Assembly (NCBI GenBank): GCA_002110485.1
Contig: MOWL01000027.1
Location: forward strand, 1-64,000
Length of the DNA: 64,000 nt
Reading direction: 5' to 3'
From: Emergomyces orientalis
Lineage: Eukaryota; Ascomycota; Eurotiomycetes; Onygenales; Ajellomycetaceae
Shown: in pieces, positions 21,201 through 32,000 of the stretch
How positions within the stretch are numbered: position 1 is the stretch's first letter
Layout of the letters: the number at the start of each line of letters is the position of its first letter
The notes under the pieces: generated by a model
Seen by the model: the letters and a program-made list of their open reading frames with translations, nothing else
Databases searched by the model: none
Told to the model about the DNA's origin: nothing
Made by a program: the position numbers and the translations under genes

Positions 21201-23401
21201 ATTCTTTATGAAGATAGCATTCAATCCACAATAATCCACACACAGGCGCATGCTCCCATCCTTTTTAGGGACAAAGAAGATAGATGCGCCTGCTGGGCTT
21301 TTGAAAGGTCTTATCCATCCTTTCTCCAAGGCATTTTCAAGATATTCCCGCAGAATTTGTAACTCTTTGGCGGAAAGATTGTAAATAGATCAGTAAGGGG
21401 GTTTCTTTCCTGATTCTATATCAATGGCATGATCATGCTGCGCATGTGCAGGGAGAATTCCAGCCTCAACCTTCAAGAAGACATCTAAGTAGTTCTTATA
21501 GTCTTCAGGAATTGAAGGCTCTCCAACAAGCGCAGCACCAAACAGTGCCATGGGCTCATCATTTAGAAGCGCCCGGGGATGTATCACATAAGCTGCGCAC
21601 CCCTTCTCAATGGCCTTCAGACATGTGTCTGCATCAATGATTTCTACCTGATCTGCAGTATCTGCGCACCGGTAGTACCATTTCCGTACAGGCCAATGAA
21701 TATCAGGGTTGGAGTCATGTAACCAGGGATATCCCAGGATTACATCATATCCTTCCAAGGTCACCGCGTCAAAACCAAATTTATGATCACGGGAGAGGTT
21801 TCCATCGTCAATCACGCAGAGAAATAGATTGTGTTGACCATATGAGTAGACATGATGTTCATCTATGGCTTTCACTTTGCGGGGTGCACCAGGGGGTGCA
21901 GCAAGGTGCGCCTTTGCCCATGATTGACTAAGGAAGTTACCTTCTGCACCCGAATCCACGAGCGCCCGCGCAATGGCCATGTCTTTTGAAGTTTCAATTC
22001 AAACATTCATTGCTAAAGCCTTTTCACTGCTCCTCTTTTCTTTGAAAGAAACTCCCAGCACAGTTGCAGCGTCCATCACTGGAATTGCTAGTTTTTTGCT
22101 GTGTGGCTGGCAGGTCGCTTCTCAGAATGCAGTGTATAGCAATTATCAGATATATGGCCGGGTTTCTGGCAGTGACTGTATTTCAGTGCTGCGCGATTCC
22201 CGCGAGAATTCTGCTCTTTAGAGCAGCCATGATTGGTTCCCAACTGCGCATTTACATGAGTCCAGGCCTGTTTGGCATCTGAAAACTGGTTTGCAGGTGA
22301 TGCATGAGTATGATTGAAAGATTTCCCATGTTTGATTGCATTCATGCATTCTGGGACATTTTCCTCAATCACCTGCAACTGTGTCAACATAGCCTCATAT
22401 TCTTTGGGGCGGTTTGAGTGTTTTTGAAACTCCGCCCGAAGGACTGAGTGCGCGCGTGTCAATAAGTTGGACATGCGCTGGTTCTCTGTGAACGCATTCA
22501 TCTGGCGGCACTCCAGTTCATTCAGGTATTTTGCAAAATCACGGCTAGTCTGATTATCTTTCTGCCGTGCATCTGTGAAACGCTGTTCTGCTTGACACTG
22601 AATGGTCTCTGGATCATTTATCTGCCTCTGAAGATGACTGCAGAAATCTAACCAATTCAACTGCACAGCTGTTTCATTCTGAACATGATTTCTCTTAAAG
22701 ATATTCCATTTCTTTGCAGACTTCTCTTCCAACATCAGACTTCCATTGTGCACTTTATTCCCTTCCTGACTCTCATAATACCAGTCATTTCTTTCAAAAT
22801 GGGTTTCCATCTTGCTAACAAATGCTTTGTATTCTGACATGTTCTTTCCTTTATATTTGTCTCCCAGATCTAGTCGTGGGGGTTGTATAGAGCGCGTGGG
22901 GAGCTGTGTAGTATCCGCCTGTGAGCATTTTTGATTTTTAGAAGGAAGGACAGCATCTCTCTCTTCTGAAATCATCTGCTGCAGTTGTTCCTGTGCATCT
23001 TCTTCAGAGGATGTGTTTTCTTGAAGACAGTATTTCAATCACACAATTGTTCTCAAAAGCTTTTGATGACACAGTTGTTCTTCAAGTTCCTCTTTTCACC
23101 TCATCAAGAGTCTCATACTCTGATTTTTGAAAAGAGAAGATGTTTTCTCTCTCTCTTTTTATTTCTTCTTGTTTGAAGCTGAAAGCTCTTTCATTGAAGC
23201 TTCCATCTCATTTGATGAAGATGTGGAGGACTCTGCTGATGCACTTCTCACAGATTTGAGATTGCTTGAGGGAAGGCACATCAGTTCATTCTCTGACTCT
23301 GACTGACATCTTGTGGAATGGGTGGTGCACAAGCTCTCTGGTGAGTGCACATCTGCAACTTCTTCAGTTGTGTTCTTGGTGTTTTGCTTCTTGGGAGGCA
23401 T
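18291..23401 (-). pseudogene. Gag-pol of gypsy B (Ty3/gypsy, chromovirus type), degraded
   Basis: Gag starts with MPPKKQNTKN at 23401. It has a knuckle YSHCQKPGHISDNC whose first Cys is Tyr, and ends at TAG (22090-22088) right after A AAA AAC. Pol follows in the -1 frame: protease (ALVDSGAEGNF), RT ([22 protein letters not shown]), RNase H (VEPDASAFAIAAIL), integrase (CDICQRVK; QTDGQTERQNQ) and a chromodomain near 18400 (EVETILNKRTHYEKIQYLVK). Stops are mostly TGA, at conserved Trp (DE*KTAF in RT, YLVK*KEF and ENF*KPE in the chromodomain) and at likely CGA Arg (AYH*IQI). A few are TAA or TAG. No long deletion is seen. Confidence 0.88.
22088..22097 (-). promoter_or_regulatory. -1 frameshift site (gag to pol) of gypsy B
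   Basis: On the minus strand GCA AAA AAC TAG contains the heptamer A AAA AAC in phase, immediately before the gag stop. The pol frame (KLAIPVMDAATVLG) is -1 to gag. The layout is the same as in element C although the sequence and family differ. I did not find an equally clear downstream stem. Confidence 0.75.
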
Positions 23402-23467
23402 GTTGATTTGTTTTTCTTTTTGTTCTGTCTTGACGGACTGTTCCTTTTCTTTTTGAGCAAACAGAAC

Positions 23468-23717
23468 TGTAATGGCGTAGTGAATATAGTATGTATATTC
23501 TAGCCATGAAGGGATTGGAACAGTGTGAGGAGATAGATACACAAAATTGTATTGATAGATTCAAATGTATATATAGAATAGAAAATGAACTGTTTGCTAA
23601 CCTTCTTCATGAAGAGGAAGCCTAGATAATGAATATATATGACTGCACTCTCTAGTGCAATCACGTGCGCAGCTGCTTGGCATGGTGCGCACCCCTTTTC
23701 GATCGGGCGGTTGTATT
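23468..23717 (-). repeat. 5' LTR of gypsy B, first part (split by copia F)
   Basis: This matches the 3' LTR at 16522-16768 with a few transitions. The LTR continues at 28700-28757 beyond the inserted copia element. Confidence 0.9.
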
Positions 23718-23819
23718 TGTTAGGTGATACTAGGGCTACCCGGGTCACATGCCCCACACACACATATATATTTTAGCTAGTTAGGTAGTTCAATATGATA
23801 GGCTTGATGCACTCTATGA
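23718..23819 (+). repeat. 5' LTR of copia F
   Basis: A 102-bp repeat, identical to 28593-28694. This is very short for a copia LTR. Confidence 0.93.
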
Positions 23820-23836
23820 GGTTATGAGGCCCTCTG
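23820..23836 (+). promoter_or_regulatory. Primer-binding site of copia F
   Basis: GGTTATGAGGCCC follows the 5' LTR. GGTTATGAG is complementary to the anticodon loop region (CUCAUAACC) of initiator tRNA-Met, as in copia-type elements primed by a cleaved half-tRNA. The inference rests on the known tRNA anticodon arm. Confidence 0.6.
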
Positions 23837-23893
23837 TTTAATACGCTGCGTTACTGCTATCTATTTCTCTTATACAGCTAGTTCTTGCCTCTC

Positions 23894-26800
23894 ATGGTGA
23901 ACTTACGGTCAGGCAACAGTCCTGATCTTACGAGGGAAAATAAGCCGACTAGGCGAGCGGAACGTACGCCGGAGAATATTGAAAACGAGCCCTTTCCAAC
24001 CCCCATTACAGCCCGTAAATTGCCCGCAAGAGCTCCTTCGGAGGAGTCAAGTGCTGATTTCGAAGATCCAATGTCGGATATGTCGGATACGGGCTCAGAT
24101 CGCGATGAACCCACCCAGGAGGCTCAGGTTGAGCATGATGACTCCTTGAGCGCTGAGACCCGGGCGAGGTTGGAGATTGCGAGGTTGGAGAATGAAACAG
24201 CGCGGATTAAGGCTGGTGCTGGTGCGGGGGAGCTCGCAGGCGCCAATATGACGGCTTATTTGAAGGCCATTAAGGAGTTTCGACTTACAGTTAAGCTTCT
24301 TGAAAAGCCAGTTCTGCTGCTGGGCTCCATGAACTATCCCATGTGGAGGGATGAGGTTCTTCTCGCGGCGAAGGATTCAGAAACAGATGATATTTTGTTA
24401 AATAAGGAGCTGGCCCCGCCTGAGGGGGTCAGTGAGGACGTTGCGAAGCTCTGGAGGGAGCGGAATAGCTGGCTGCGTAATTATATGTGGTCAGCGATTT
24501 CCGCACAGGCTAGAACTCATTTTACTATACCGAAGGAGAATCAATTGTCTGCCTATATGCTGTGGTCCATAGTAGAGGAGAACTTCGCTGAACGCCGCGT
24601 AGTTCGCCGGTTTCGTCTTTTCAATGAGTTCCTGGGTATGACGGCTGAGTCTTGCGGGTCGGATCGTGCGTTTATTGAGCGTCTCTTAGCCGTACGAACT
24701 GAATATAAGCGATTAGATTTTTATATGCCGGATTCCGTCTTCTTTGATCGATTGCTTGCGGGGATTCACAGTAGATGGGCCAATCTCATACGAAATAGGA
24801 TGGATGATATTGAAAAGAGTGGTGAAGATACTCTCCTGGAGGATGATTTTGTGGGTCTATGCCGTGATATTCTGCTTCGATTGCCCTCTGGCGGCAGTTC
24901 CTCTTCTTCAAAGAACACAAAGGCGCCCGTAAATAATGCGAGCAGTATGGATGATGCGGGTGAGAGCCCTGCTCCATCTGCATCAGGCAGGCCAAAATGC
25001 TCACATTGCGGGATTGTGGGCCATAATGAGGAGAGCTGTTGGAAAAAGCACCCAGAGAAGCGTCCGTCAGGTTATTCTAATGGAAAAAGGCGTGGTGGCA
25101 CCAAGAAGGATAAGAAGAAGGCCAATAATGAGGATTCTTCCAAGAGCCCCGATGACGGCTCTGCTCCTGTACACAGTACGGTTGAGAAGGTGTTCCATGC
25201 TCGTGAAATCGTCCGTGATGATGATATTGCGGATGAGTGGGTTCTGGACTCGGGGTCTGGCGCTCACGCAACACCACGCAAGGAGCTTGTTAAATGCCAT
25301 TCAATGAGCTCCAATGTTAAATTGAAAATGGCGGATGGGACCATTGTTCCAGCTGCGGCCGTTGGTACGGTTGAACTGGCGGTTGATGGGGCGGATGTGT
25401 GCCTGGAAGGTGTGCGATTTGCCCCCGAATTAGAAGCAAATATCGTGAGCTTTGGCAAATTAGTCCGCAAGGGCTATACGTTCAAGCAATTGGCATATGG
25501 AGAAGCTCACTCGATTATTATGACCTCTCCCGATCGAATGGTCAGCTTCACTGCTGTTTTGAATGAGAAAGATATCTATGTCATTGAAAAGCCTCCGCAA
25601 ATCCGAGATTTGATTCAATTCGCCATGCCTAATGGTGATTTTCGGCCCGTAAATGCTGTGGATGACTCGCTATTGGCTCTGCCATCAATGAATATAAAAC
25701 CAGTAGAGCTCACGATGCTGCAATGGCATTTGAAGCTGGGTCATCTTAACCACATGGATATAGCGAAGATGGCCGCGGATCCGCGCATGGGGATGAGGAT
25801 TAAAGGCTCCAAGGCTCTGCCTTTTTGTAAAACCTGCGTGCAGGCTAAGATGGCTCGTCCTGCTTTTGAGCCCATGATTAGAAAAGTGAAGCCTGCTGCA
25901 CGATTATTTATTGATCTTGCGGGCGGTGGGCGTACCTTATTCAATGAGGATGGCGTTCCCACGTATGGGGGGGCTGATTATTGGATGAGTATTACGGACG
26001 ATGCCACGAGATATCGGTGGGCCATTTTAATGGCCACCAAGGGTGAAGCAACCGCGAAACTACGGGATTTTATAACAATGATTGAGACCACTGCGCAGCG
26101 ATGCGTGGGCTCCTTGCACTGGGATGGTGGTGGAGAATTCAAGAGCGATGAATTAAAAGCTTTTTGTAAACAGCGAGGCATTGCCTATGAGACGACTACG
26201 CCATATACCCCACAATCAAATGGTCCAGCGGAACGTGCGAACCGCATAATAATCGAAAGAACTAGGAGCTTGCTATTCGATAGCGGGCAGCCTAGGGACC
26301 TATGGGGTGAGGCCATGCAGGCTGCCGTTATGTTGATCAATATGTCTCCCACCTCTACGAAGCTTTACGGGTGCAAGGAGGGGTCTCCGCTGACCCCCTT
26401 TGAAGCATGGATGGGGGTGCAGCCCACGGCGAATTGGCTGCATAGATGGGGCTGCAAGGTCTACAAGAAGGATCTGCGAGTTACTAATAAGCTTGCGGAT
26501 AGAACGGATGGGAAAGAATGGATCTTTGTGGGTTATCAGGGCCTTCATCAAGTTCGCATATGGGACCCTGATGCACGCAGGTTGGAGATAGCACGAGATG
26601 TGGTTTTTGATGAAGCTCTCGTGGAGGACGTGTCATTCATTAATGCCGCTCTTCCGGCTCCTCATGAGCCAAATAACATACCGGATGAGCTCGATGTTTT
26701 GAATCCTGCGGATGGATGGCAGCACTGTCTCCTGCGGCGCCTGGCAAGGGAGCGGCCGCACATCATGAAGATGCTTGTCAATGGGGATCTGGAGGAGGCC

Positions 26801-28492
26801 ATTGAGCCTACCTATCTTATAAACAGTGATGTTGATCTCCTTAATGAGTCTGACGAGCATGCTAATGATAATGGTGATGAGCCCGTGCTTAGTACCCTTA
26901 CGGACCGTCCCACGACCTTAGCGGAGGCTCGACGGAGCCCTGATTGGCATCATTGGCTCGAAGCAATGAGGAAGGAGGTCGATATGTTCAATCAAAAGAA
27001 AACATATGTTATTACTGAGCGGTCCCCGGATATGGATGTTCTTACGGGTAAATGGGTATATGACCGCAAATTAAATAATAAGGGAGAAACCATCCGCTTT
27101 CGCGCACGATGGGTGGTTCGCGGATTCCTTCAGCAGCGAGGAGTCCATTATACGAAGTCTTACGCTGCCGTTGTCTCTGGTCCTACAACCAGAAGCCTAT
27201 TCGCGATCTCTACGGCTAGGGGATGGAAATCGAAGGCAATTGATTACGTGTCTGCATTCCTTAATGGCGTGCTGCCACAGGAAGAAATGATCTATATGCA
27301 GCTCCCGACGGGCATAAAACATGGCAGGGGCAATCTAGTTGGCCTGGTTCGCCAGAGCCTGTATGGGCTGAAGCAAGCTGCGAGGACGTGGTATTTTCTT
27401 GCCACTGAGCATCTCACTTCGATTGGTTTCCGCATATCACCGTATGACGGCGGATTCCTATATCACCCCATCCGTAAGGTGTATTTGACGCTGCACGTTG
27501 ATGACTGCCGCGTTACGGGGCCCAATGAGCATGATATTGACTGGGTTCTCGATGAGATTGCGAAGCGTTTTGACACCAAAAGAATCGACGATGATAAGCC
27601 ATACTTAGGTATGGAAATTGCGGGCCGTAATGGTGATTTACTGGTCACGCAAACACGCTATATTGATGAGATCCTTGATGATTTTGGCATGACTGCAATC
27701 AATCCGGCACCAACCCCCATGAATGCTGGCACAAAGCTCCAGTTCTCGCCGGATGAGGATAAGGGCCTTGATGATGATTTTACGGCTACGCGATATCGTC
27801 AAGGGCTTGGGTCTCTTCAATATCTGGTTACAAGCACCAGACCGGATATAATGTTCGCGGTAAATTATTTATCGCGATTCAATTCTCGCCCAAATAAGGA
27901 GTGCTGGGCTGCTTTGAAGCATGTTCTCCGCTATATGAAGAAGACTAGGACTACGGGCATTCTGTATAAGAGGAATATAGGGGACGAAGGGCTGGCTCCC
28001 ATGGCCTACGCGGATTCAGATTGGGCGGGTGCAGACCCCCAATATAAATCGACTACGGGCTATATTATAATGATCAATGGAGCTCCCGTATCATGGCGTT
28101 CGCAGCGGCAGATCTCTACGGCGAAGTCCACAACTGAAGCTGAGTATATTGCTGCTAGCGAAGCTGCGTGCGAGCTGATTTGGCTTAAAGATATGCTGCA
28201 TGATGCGGGACTGCTTGAGAATGCGGATGGCTATGTTCTTTCCAATAATCTGCATATTGATAATAAAGGTGCCATTGATCTAGCTAACGGCGAGTCTTTA
28301 ACTAAGCGCTCGAGGCATATTGAAGTCCGCTACCATATATTACGCGATCTAGTGGCTAAAAAGGAGCTCCTTCTTCGGCACGTCAGCTCAACGGAGAATA
28401 AGGCGGATGGTTTTACGAAGGCGCTGCCTAGGCCCGCATTCAATGCTTTTGTGGCTAATCTTGGCTTGATTGGTTCGGGGGGATCTGCTTAA
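23894..28492 (+). CDS. Gag-pol polyprotein of copia F
   Basis: The first ATG is at 23894, giving about 1,532 residues with no stop. The Gag (UBN2-like) region lies at 24300-24880. A CX2CX4HX4C knuckle (CSHCGIVGHNEESC) is at about 25000. The protease is WVLDSGSGAHATPR (about 25240). The Gag-pre-integrase zinc motif follows (HLKLGHLNH ... CKTC). The integrase DDE core has FIDLAGG, HWDGGGEF and NGPAERAN. The copia-type RT has KWVYDRKLNNKG, SLYGLKQAARTW and LHVDDCRV. RNase H has AYADSDWAGADP and STTEAEYIAAS. The domain order integrase before RT is the copia order. In contrast to its decayed neighbours, all Trp codons are TGG. Confidence 0.95.
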   Translation: MVNLRSGNSPDLTRENKPTRRAERTPENIENEPFPTPITARKLPARAPSEESSADFEDPMSDMSDTGSDRDEPTQEAQVEHDDSLSAETRARLEIARLENETARIKAGAGAGELAGANMTAYLKAIKEFRLTVKLLEKPVLLLGSMNYPMWRDEVLLAAKDSETDDILLNKELAPPEGVSEDVAKLWRERNSWLRNYMWSAISAQARTHFTIPKENQLSAYMLWSIVEENFAERRVVRRFRLFNEFLGMTAESCGSDRAFIERLLAVRTEYKRLDFYMPDSVFFDRLLAGIHSRWANLIRNRMDDIEKSGEDTLLEDDFVGLCRDILLRLPSGGSSSSSKNTKAPVNNASSMDDAGESPAPSASGRPKCSHCGIVGHNEESCWKKHPEKRPSGYSNGKRRGGTKKDKKKANNEDSSKSPDDGSAPVHSTVEKVFHAREIVRDDDIADEWVLDSGSGAHATPRKELVKCHSMSSNVKLKMADGTIVPAAAVGTVELAVDGADVCLEGVRFAPELEANIVSFGKLVRKGYTFKQLAYGEAHSIIMTSPDRMVSFTAVLNEKDIYVIEKPPQIRDLIQFAMPNGDFRPVNAVDDSLLALPSMNIKPVELTMLQWHLKLGHLNHMDIAKMAADPRMGMRIKGSKALPFCKTCVQAKMARPAFEPMIRKVKPAARLFIDLAGGGRTLFNEDGVPTYGGADYWMSITDDATRYRWAILMATKGEATAKLRDFITMIETTAQRCVGSLHWDGGGEFKSDELKAFCKQRGIAYETTTPYTPQSNGPAERANRIIIERTRSLLFDSGQPRDLWGEAMQAAVMLINMSPTSTKLYGCKEGSPLTPFEAWMGVQPTANWLHRWGCKVYKKDLRVTNKLADRTDGKEWIFVGYQGLHQVRIWDPDARRLEIARDVVFDEALVEDVSFINAALPAPHEPNNIPDELDVLNPADGWQHCLLRRLARERPHIMKMLVNGDLEEAIEPTYLINSDVDLLNESDEHANDNGDEPVLSTLTDRPTTLAEARRSPDWHHWLEAMRKEVDMFNQKKTYVITERSPDMDVLTGKWVYDRKLNNKGETIRFRARWVVRGFLQQRGVHYTKSYAAVVSGPTTRSLFAISTARGWKSKAIDYVSAFLNGVLPQEEMIYMQLPTGIKHGRGNLVGLVRQSLYGLKQAARTWYFLATEHLTSIGFRISPYDGGFLYHPIRKVYLTLHVDDCRVTGPNEHDIDWVLDEIAKRFDTKRIDDDKPYLGMEIAGRNGDLLVTQTRYIDEILDDFGMTAINPAPTPMNAGTKLQFSPDEDKGLDDDFTATRYRQGLGSLQYLVTSTRPDIMFAVNYLSRFNSRPNKECWAALKHVLRYMKKTRTTGILYKRNIGDEGLAPMAYADSDWAGADPQYKSTTGYIIMINGAPVSWRSQRQISTAKSTTEAEYIAASEAACELIWLKDMLHDAGLLENADGYVLSNNLHIDNKGAIDLANGESLTKRSRHIEVRYHILRDLVAKKELLLRHVSSTENKADGFTKALPRPAFNAFVANLGLIGSGGSA

Positions 28493-28592
28493 TGGATTTA
28501 ACTAAAAGTTTTGTACTTAGCTGCTATTTTGATTTTTGATGCCTATGGCGTGGCCTGTGTGCGTGCTCCTGGGGCGCCCTAGCATGGGGGGG

Positions 28593-28694
28593 TGTTAGGT
28601 GATACTAGGGCTACCCGGGTCACATGCCCCACACACACATATATATTTTAGCTAGTTAGGTAGTTCAATATGATAGGCTTGATGCACTCTATGA
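28593..28694 (+). repeat. 3' LTR of copia F
   Basis: Identical to the 5' LTR. It is followed by the GTATT duplication and then by the remaining 58 bp of the gypsy B LTR (28700-28757). Confidence 0.93.
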
Positions 28695-28762
28695 GTATTC
28701 GATTGATCACGTGAGACCACGTGCGCAGCTCTTGGCGTGGAACGGGCCGCCGTTACAACAAG

Positions 28763-29094
28763 CAATTAGGTATGAAAGAACTATATTATGTTTAATATAT
28801 AAGAAGAAAAGCTTAAGAAAGAAAAGAGAAAGAAAAGAAAGAAGTGCAAAAAGTGTGTAGAAAAGCACTCTAAGCACAGATTGCAAGCGAGGGCTAGCCA
28901 CTAGCGCGGGAGCTATTAGTCTGTTTGGGTGGCTAGCCCGAGTTCACATAACCATATAGGGGTTCAACCTCTGACAGATATAGTTGTTCAAAATCTATTT
29001 CTTCCACATTTAAATGATCATTTGAAATATTCATATCTATAAGAATGTTTTGATTATTTGTTTTGACTGTATTTATAACCCTAACACCCTCAAC
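28763..29094. other. Intergenic spacer with an 11-bp inverted repeat
   Basis: A purine-rich stretch (28795-28845) is followed by the perfect inverted repeat GGGCTAGCCAC (28891-28901) and GTGGCTAGCCC (28929-28939) around a 27-nt loop. No gene is seen. It is the 3' flank of the gene on the minus strand that ends at 29095. Confidence 0.5.
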
Positions 29095-32000
29095 CTAGAA
29101 CTTACAATCCACAGCCATGTAGTAAGTTGTCGGACTTGAGCCTGGTAGTGGTATTATACAAGTGTGTTTGTCCTCTGAATCCCTGGCCTTGCAAAAAGAA
29201 GTTAGAGACCCCTCACAATTCAGAATGCCAGCTCCATTTGGGTCTCCTGTGTATTTGCAATCATGCCCCTCCGCTCTAAATTCCATTGATGGGGGGTAGT
29301 GAGGGCGTTTCTCTGGGTCTGAGGACGCGTCTGCAAGTTCAAGAGGTTTGTCCTTGCACACATCTATCTTTCTATCAAGTTCTGAACCAAACACTTTCCA
29401 GAAGCGAGTCCACACATCACCACCAGGGTATGAGCGGTAACTTTCATCCAAAGCAAAGAGCAAACTACCAATACGGGGACCAGGAGGTTTCCCGCTTCCA
29501 TCACCTCCGCCACCACCAGTCCATGACCACTGACATGTGTTGGTCATACAACAGGCTGGGGAGCTGGGGGAGCAGTTGTTTTCTCCACACTCACACATTG
29601 GACAACTTTTGTTTCCACAGCAGGCAGGTGATTGTGAGTCACAACCGTTTTCATTGCACTTGCAAGGATTGCCTTTGTCCAACTTGCACTTGTCATCACA
29701 AGTGGGCTTTGGACTGCCAGGTCTGGTGTTGGTCGGCACCCGGCTGCTCGCGTTTGGGTCTTTTGGGTCGCGGCGGTCCGGTGGTACTCCGGTCGGTCTG
29801 GGTGAACAGAAGAATCCTGAGCACACATGGCCACCGCAACCCGTTCCAGATGCACAGGTAGGCGACGGTTTTGCCCCGGGCTTCCCAGTGAAGCTAACAG
29901 TGTGTCCGCCCGGACCATCGTTAGGAAAAAGGGGACAGGAGCCACCATCAACTTGTGTGAACGGGTTGCCAGAACTGCAAGGCTCCACACTTTCTCCTTC
30001 CCCTGTCTCATCATCAAGGTTTCCTTTAATCTTCGGGCAGCTCCCGTCAGTGTCCCACTGATTAACTGTGTTGTAGTCAGACAGGCACGAATAGCCTTTG
30101 ACCTGTCCATTCCAAATGACTGGTTTCCGCAAGCTGGGGTTCTTTGGCGCCATCGGGCTGAAGACAGTGAAGCGGCGATGGAAGAGCTTGATCATTTTCT
30201 TGACATTGGCTGGCTTTTTCAACTGGTCTTTCCAGGGAGATGATAATGATCGAAAGTAGGCAACCAAACCAGCTACCTGCGGGGCGGCTTGTGTGTTAAG
30301 AAATAGAGCAAGTCAGCTTGGTTTGGTGCCCTGTCTTTAAAAAGGAACTACGGATAGACACATTGACTAGTCGAATTTTTCAATCTGGTGGGTTGGGTAT
30401 CATAGCAACACAAACTTACCAAATGAAGTTCCGCCGGACATCACCTTGTCACGATCATTTGTGGATGGGTATCCAGGAACCCATACATCTTCACCTCGAG
30501 CAAAAGTTGTCATCCAATTATCATATTGGCTCCACTTGGCTTGGTTGCCCCAAACATCTGTTGCACCGACAACAATGAGATTTGGTAAGTGTCCATGTGG
30601 GTTTTGAGGATCTGCGAATAAAGCAGGATACAATTCAATATTTTTGAATTTTTCGCCGGCATTGCCGCTTGCGCAGACTGTGGGAGTCTGTACAGCTTGC
30701 TCTAGCAAATGAAGGAACTGGCCTATAATCTTTGTCAACAAAAATAGAAAAAGAAAACAACACTCAATTCTTCATCTTCACAAGAAGGGCAACTGGAAAT
30801 CAGAAGTCACTGATACTCACGAAATTGTGCAAGAAGTGCGGATCTCGTTAGCACGCCCTCTCCCCAGCTTATGTTGAGGACCGCCTTGCCATTGCGCCCT
30901 TTTGTTGAGATATCTTCCAAAACCATTATTAATGCTTCTAATTGGCGTTCGGGAATCCGTGTCCAATAATTCAGGTTTGGGTCTGTGCGCCAGATCTGAG
31001 GCACCATTACAATGTTGCAATTTTCGCAAATACCCATTTCTTTCCCTAGCACCTTGGAGGCAACTCCACTTCCATGGTGGACGCCAGGATCATTGTCTCT
31101 TGAAGACTCGCCGGGTGCTAATAAAAATTCGATGGATCCTGCCGTGTTTTTGAATTCCTAGAAATTTTGAGTTCATCTTGGTTAGTACATATTATTGAAT
31201 GTAATCCTGCTTGAAGAGTTAAGTGTTGAACAGAGATAGAAATAAATGGCTTACAAAATGGTTCGTCCACAAACCGTCATCAATAATATATACGTATTGA
31301 CTGTCTCCCGCGACTTTATCATAGTAAAACAAGAAATTTCCCTTGTCATCTACTGAATTGCTGCCTGGAGCTTTCCAGGCCTTTCCTTTGGGCAGAGAGG
31401 CCTGTGAAAGATCCTCTATAACCAGACCCCCGCGGCCAGTGCCTTGCAGATTGTCACCCAAGGCGATATTACTGAAATTTAACTGACTGCGGTCGCCCAC
31501 AACATCAAGAGAGCTTTTCAGACCTTCAATTGGATCAGAGGGACGTGGGCCATGCTCGAGATTCCATCGTTCATAATAATAAGCATCCGCGACGTCAGGC
31601 TAAACGAAAAATCAGTCATCAATTTCTTGTAAACCTCAACTCTAACAGTCGTTTCACGTACAGATTCTAGCAAAACATCCATGGTATCCTGGTCCAAGTA
31701 AGGGACCCAAAAGTATGATGTGAAGTGAAACACTGTGGACTTGATCTCCACATATTTACCCTTGTACTTAGAAAGAAGCTGAGGAATCTGTCCAACATTG
31801 TAAATATCTGAAGGATATACAACAGCATTTGCAGGGCAACCAGGAGGCGGCGGGCCATCTGCAGCTGGTTGAGATCTTGGCTCTGACTCAACAGAATTAG
31901 CAGCTCCAGTTCGAAATGCTTTTGGCGTGATTGTTTGTAATGGGCAATTATCTGCTGTTGTTCTCGTAGTTGTTGTTGCTCCATCCGACACAGAACACCC

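Larger units (their letters stand above)
23718..28694 (+). mobile_element. Intact Ty1/copia retrotransposon (copia F)
   Basis: The 102-bp LTRs (23718-23819 and 28593-28694) are identical, start TGTTAGGTGA and end CTCTATGA, and are flanked by the 5-bp duplication GTATT (23713-23717 and 28695-28699). Inside is a single uninterrupted gag-pol frame, with a G-run polypurine tract (GCATGGGGGGG) before the 3' LTR. It lies inside an LTR of gypsy B, so it is younger than that element. All catalytic motifs are present, so it may be competent. Confidence 0.95.
16522..28757 (-). mobile_element. Decayed Ty3/gypsy chromodomain element (gypsy B) carrying a nested copia
   Basis: It is bounded by 308-bp LTRs with TGTAATGGCG/CGCCGTTACA ends and a 5-bp duplication ACAAG (16517-16521 and 28758-28762). 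The coding strand is minus: gag starts at 23401 and pol ends near 18291. A purine tract lies beside the 3' LTR (complement of 16831-16850). Copia F (23718-28694) interrupts the 5' LTR. About 1.4 kb between the pol end and the 3' LTR is non-coding on the element strand but holds an open frame on the opposite strand. Confidence 0.9.

Noticed and set aside
545..23401. Classical RIP as the sole cause of the stops
   Set aside because: RIP acts on CpA and would turn TGG into TAG or TAA. The observed excess is TGA. Some TAA/TAG and G to A changes are present, so RIP-like mutation may contribute but does not explain the bias.
29074..29096. Internal telomere remnant (AACCCTAACACCCTCAACC)
   Set aside because: The units are imperfect and lie at the 3' end of a host gene, so chance similarity is as likely.
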